Shown here: positions 6,279 to 8,141 of the stretch, piece by piece
Layout: each line of letters opens with the position of its first letter
How positions within the stretch are numbered: position 1 is the first letter of the stretch
DNA from: an uncultured bacterium
GTDB taxonomy: Bacteria > Bacteroidota > Bacteroidia > Sphingobacteriales > Sphingobacteriaceae
Length of the DNA: 8,141 nucleotides
Direction: 5' to 3'
NCBI GenBank assembly: GCA_903958995.1
Contig: CAJBVG010000345.1
Location: 1-8,141 of the forward strand
Notes under the pieces: generated by a model
The model's database searches: none
What the model saw: the letters and a program-made list of their open reading frames with translations, nothing else
Told to the model about the DNA's origin: nothing
Translations under genes and position numbers: made by a program

Positions 6279-6286
6279 GTGGCTAT

Positions 6287-7057
6287 ATGATTCTCAAAAA
6301 TAAGGAAACTAGACTATTTATTGTACTCTCTTGCTTTTTTATTGCAAACGCTGTAATTGCTGAATTTATTGGGGTGAAGATATTCTCTGTAGAAGGTACC
6401 TTAGGATTAAAAGAGCTTGATTTATCGCTATTTGGAATCGATCATTTATCCTTAAATATGTCGGCAGGGGTACTTAATTGGCCCATTGTGTTTATCATGA
6501 CTGACTTAATTAACGAGTACTTTGGGAAAAGAGGAGTGAAGACCTTATCATATGTAGCCGTTGTAATGATTGCCTATGGCTTCTTTACTGTGTATGGTTC
6601 GATGAACTTACAACCTGCAGGTTTCTGGATAAATAAGACATTAAGTGATGGAACTGTAATTAATATGGATCATGCCTATAATAATATACTAGGTCAGGGG
6701 CTATGGATTATCGTAGGATCTATAGTTGCATTCTTAGTAAGTCAGCTTATTGATGTGAGTATATTTCATTGGATAAAAAAGAAAACTGGAGATAAGGGAT
6801 TATGGTTAAGAGCAACTGGTTCGACTTTAGTTTCTCAACTCATCGATAGTTTTGTGGTAATCTATATTGCATTTTATATTGGTGGAAATTGGACTTTCGC
6901 ACAAGTGATTGCGGTAGGTTTAGTAGGGTACATTTACAAGTCGGTTGTAGCTTTAAGTGTGACACCAATATTGTATGTTGTGCATAATGTAATCGATAAG
7001 TATTTAGGTAAAGAGCTGTCGCATAAGCTTATGGACCATGCTAAAAACGAAGATTAA
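6287..7057 (+). CDS. yhhQ: Queuosine precursor transporter, YhhQ family
   Basis: This 256-residue integral membrane protein of the YhhQ (DUF165/VUT) family is expected to import preQ0/preQ1-type 7-deazaguanines used for queuosine in tRNA. Hydrophobic segments lie at about 9-32, 60-76, 86-104, 138-157, 182-200 and 206-231. Family signatures are visible: MTDLINEYFGKRG (71-83), SQLIDVSIFHW (152-162) and RATGSTLVSQLIDSF (175-189). It is somewhat longer than E. coli YhhQ, with extra sequence around residues 35-58 and 108-134. The ATG at 6287 gives the expected short N-terminus before the first helix. It diverges from the nitrilase gene. The riboswitch begins about 50 bp downstream and no convincing terminator separates them, so some readthrough is possible. 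No queuosine synthesis gene is seen nearby. Confidence 0.9.
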   Translation: MILKNKETRLFIVLSCFFIANAVIAEFIGVKIFSVEGTLGLKELDLSLFGIDHLSLNMSAGVLNWPIVFIMTDLINEYFGKRGVKTLSYVAVVMIAYGFFTVYGSMNLQPAGFWINKTLSDGTVINMDHAYNNILGQGLWIIVGSIVAFLVSQLIDVSIFHWIKKKTGDKGLWLRATGSTLVSQLIDSFVVIYIAFYIGGNWTFAQVIAVGLVGYIYKSVVALSVTPILYVVHNVIDKYLGKELSHKLMDHAKNED

Positions 7058-7095
7058 TAGTTTTCCACGTTTAAAACAATTCTCAATTTAATTTC

Positions 7096-7103
7096 TACTT
7101 TTG
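7096..7103 (+). promoter_or_regulatory. Probable -7 element of the riboswitch/receptor promoter
   Basis: TACTTTTG is an exact match to the Bacteroidota -7 consensus TAnnTTTG. Transcription would start near 7108-7112, just where the riboswitch fold begins. No clear TTTG -33 element is found at the usual distance, so only half of the promoter is supported. Confidence 0.5.
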
Positions 7104-7109
7104 TATTGC

Positions 7110-7260
7110 TTTGGTTTCCGATTGAGGTCGGAATTAAAAGGGAATTTGGTGTAAATCCAAAACAGTCCCGCTGCTGTAAGCTCTAAAAGTGTTGTTTCAT
7201 TCTAGCCACTGAGAAATCGGGAAGGCGAAACAAACAGAGTAAGTCAGAAGACCTGCCGTT
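7110..7260 (+). ncRNA. Cobalamin (adenosylcobalamin) riboswitch aptamer, class I
   Basis: The conserved order of a class-I cobalamin riboswitch is present: AGGGAA (7139-7144), GGTGTAAATCC (7148-7158), CCCGCTGCTGTAAG (7167-7180), GCCACTG (7205-7211), GGGAAGGC (7219-7226) and the B12 box AGTAAGTCAGAAGACCTGCC (7238-7257). AGGTC (7125-7129) pairs with GACCT (7250-7254) as a closing helix. It lies 100 bp upstream of a TonB-dependent receptor gene and should lower its expression when adenosylcobalamin binds. The exact 5' edge is approximate. Confidence 0.97.
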
Positions 7261-7305
7261 GCATATACTATCACAGCTTTCGTGGATTGAAGCTCGGTAA
7301 TCATT

Positions 7306-7320
7306 CGTTTTTACACAACG
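7306..7320 (+). promoter_or_regulatory. Riboswitch expression-platform hairpin (P13-like) with kissing loop
   Basis: CGTT (7306-7309) pairs with AACG (7317-7320) around the 7-nt loop TTTACAC. The loop is the exact reverse complement of GTGTAAA at 7149-7155, which covers the L5 loop of the aptamer. This is the expected L5-L13 kissing interaction that senses ligand. A second hairpin, AGCTT (7275-7279) with AAGCT (7290-7294), lies between aptamer and P13. The P13 hairpin ends 42 bp before the ATG, so it does not cover the start codon directly. Confidence 0.7.
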
Positions 7321-7362
7321 TTTTGTTATCTATTATTCCACTTGGCTATATTGAATTTAGAC

Positions 7363-8141
7363 ATGAGGAAATTACTTTTTGTTTTCATCGTATTCATATC
7401 ATCGGAGGCTTATTCTTTAAGCCTTTCGGATACTACGAACATACCTGAAGTAGAAGTAAGCATTAAGAAAATCATGTTCGCTTCTGCAAGCACTAATTTC
7501 GATAGTACTCGTTTATTTGCAGCAGCAGCGCGAACATTAAGTCAGTTTTTACAAGAGAACTCTAGTGTACAATTTAAAACATATGGCACTTCGGGTTCTT
7601 CGGTGATGAGTATAAGAGGGGCGAATTCTTCGCAAAGTAAAGTATTATGGAATGGATTAGCCTTAGGCTCTCCAATGCTTAATATGAACGACGTTTCATT
7701 GCTCAATGTAAATACTACTACAGAAATTAAACTTGAAAAAGGAGGAAGCTCCGCAACGCAAGGAAATGGTGCTTTATCAGGATATATTTCATTACACACT
7801 TCAGCAGAATTTAATCAAGAAAAAATTAGTTTAACCACAGATTATTCAAGTTTACATAACCAATCTGTATTACTTAGAGTTTCTAAAGGGAATCGTTTTT
7901 TATCTAGTCAAACGAGCGTAAATGTTGCCAATGATAAGAATCAATTTAATTATAAAAACTATTCTGAATTAGGTAGTCCTATTCAAGCACAACTTAATTC
8001 TAAACGTAAGCAATTTGCAATAATTCAATCTTTTTATCTTAGGTATAAAAAGTCTACAATCGAATGGCATCAATGGTTACAAGAGAGTGGTAGGGAATTA
8101 AGTCCGGCGATATACAACCGAAACAGAACCAATTACCAGCT
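7363..8141 (+). CDS. TonB-dependent outer-membrane receptor, BtuB-like (3' end outside window)
   Basis: The frame stays open from the ATG at 7363 to the window edge (259 codons). An N-terminal signal peptide (MRKLLFVFIVFISSEAYS, about residues 1-18) is followed by a TonB-box-like PEVEVS segment (about 28-33). A plug domain follows at about 55-147, with RTLSQFLQENSSVQFKTYG, SIRGANSSQSKVLWNG and KLEKGGSSATQGNGALSG. Beta-strand-rich sequence then starts the barrel. There is no carboxypeptidase-like N-terminal extension, so it is a simple BtuB-type receptor rather than a SusC-type one. The cobalamin riboswitch in its leader makes vitamin B12 or another corrinoid the likely substrate. That part is inferred from context, since the barrel is mostly outside the window. 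Two thirds or more of a typical receptor is missing here. Confidence 0.9.
   Translation, partial: MRKLLFVFIVFISSEAYSLSLSDTTNIPEVEVSIKKIMFASASTNFDSTRLFAAAARTLSQFLQENSSVQFKTYGTSGSSVMSIRGANSSQSKVLWNGLALGSPMLNMNDVSLLNVNTTTEIKLEKGGSSATQGNGALSGYISLHTSAEFNQEKISLTTDYSSLHNQSVLLRVSKGNRFLSSQTSVNVANDKNQFNYKNYSELGSPIQAQLNSKRKQFAIIQSFYLRYKKSTIEWHQWLQESGRELSPAIYNRNRTNYQ

Larger units (their letters stand above)
7058..7362 (+). other. 305-bp gene-free leader between yhhQ and the TonB-dependent receptor
   Basis: This space holds the -7 site (7096-7103), the riboswitch aptamer and the kissing-loop hairpin. The first 38 bp contain only a weak GTTTT/AAAAC stem (7060-7077) without a T-run. The last 42 bp (7321-7362) are AT-rich and show no Shine-Dalgarno sequence, as is usual in this phylum. 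No short coding frame with support is seen. Confidence 0.7.

Noticed and set aside
7060..7077. GTTTT/AAAAC stem after the YhhQ-family gene as a terminator
   Set aside because: The stem is only A-T rich and short, with no T-run after it.
7542..7799. Minus-strand open frame opposite the TonB-dependent receptor
   Set aside because: The plus-strand frame has a signal peptide and plug domain and stays open to the window edge.

Overview
The window looks like ordinary chromosomal DNA from an AT-rich member of the Bacteroidota, probably a flavobacterium-like lineage. The signs are a BshB1-type bacillithiol deacetylase, a split MacAB-like ABC exporter, a TonB-dependent receptor under a cobalamin riboswitch, TAnnTTTG-type promoter sequences and no clear Shine-Dalgarno sites. 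I see no phage, insertion sequence, CRISPR array, tRNA or rRNA. Short tandem and palindromic repeats fill several of the spaces between genes.

Layout. Positions 21-89 hold an imperfect inverted pair of heptamer arrays. bshB1 follows on the plus strand (108-830) and ends in a symmetrical hairpin terminator (831-866). A four-gene cluster then runs on the minus strand, in transcription order: ABC ATPase (5396-4719), MacB-type permease 1 (4726-3497), paralogous permease 2 (3436-2174) and HlyD/MacA-type adaptor (2083-965). It converges on bshB1, and both can share the terminator. Upstream of it, also on the minus strand, is an omega-amidase-type nitrilase (6278-5517). This gene is back to back with a YhhQ-family queuosine-precursor transporter (6287-7057, plus), with only 8 bp between the two start codons. 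After the transporter come a promoter-like site (7096-7103), a class-I cobalamin riboswitch (about 7110-7320) and the start of a BtuB-like TonB-dependent receptor (7363 to the window edge).

How the genes work together. The four-gene cluster should form one tripartite-type exporter: a cytoplasmic ATPase, two inner-membrane FtsX/MacB permeases that probably pair as a heterodimer, and a periplasmic adaptor. The TolC-like outer-membrane partner is not in the window and the substrate cannot be read from sequence. The riboswitch should lower expression of the receptor when adenosylcobalamin is plentiful. The loop pairing expected for that control can be seen: a loop at 7149-7155 is perfectly complementary to a hairpin loop at 7310-7316. 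BshB1 makes the bacillithiol precursor GlcN-Mal, and the YhhQ homologue imports 7-deazaguanine precursors for tRNA queuosine. These genes are not obviously linked to the exporter.

Nothing here demands a new defence or mobile system. The least explained feature is the set of short repeats with 7- or 8-bp periods, and one palindrome. Several sit directly against stop codons, and one supplies the nitrilase stop codon.
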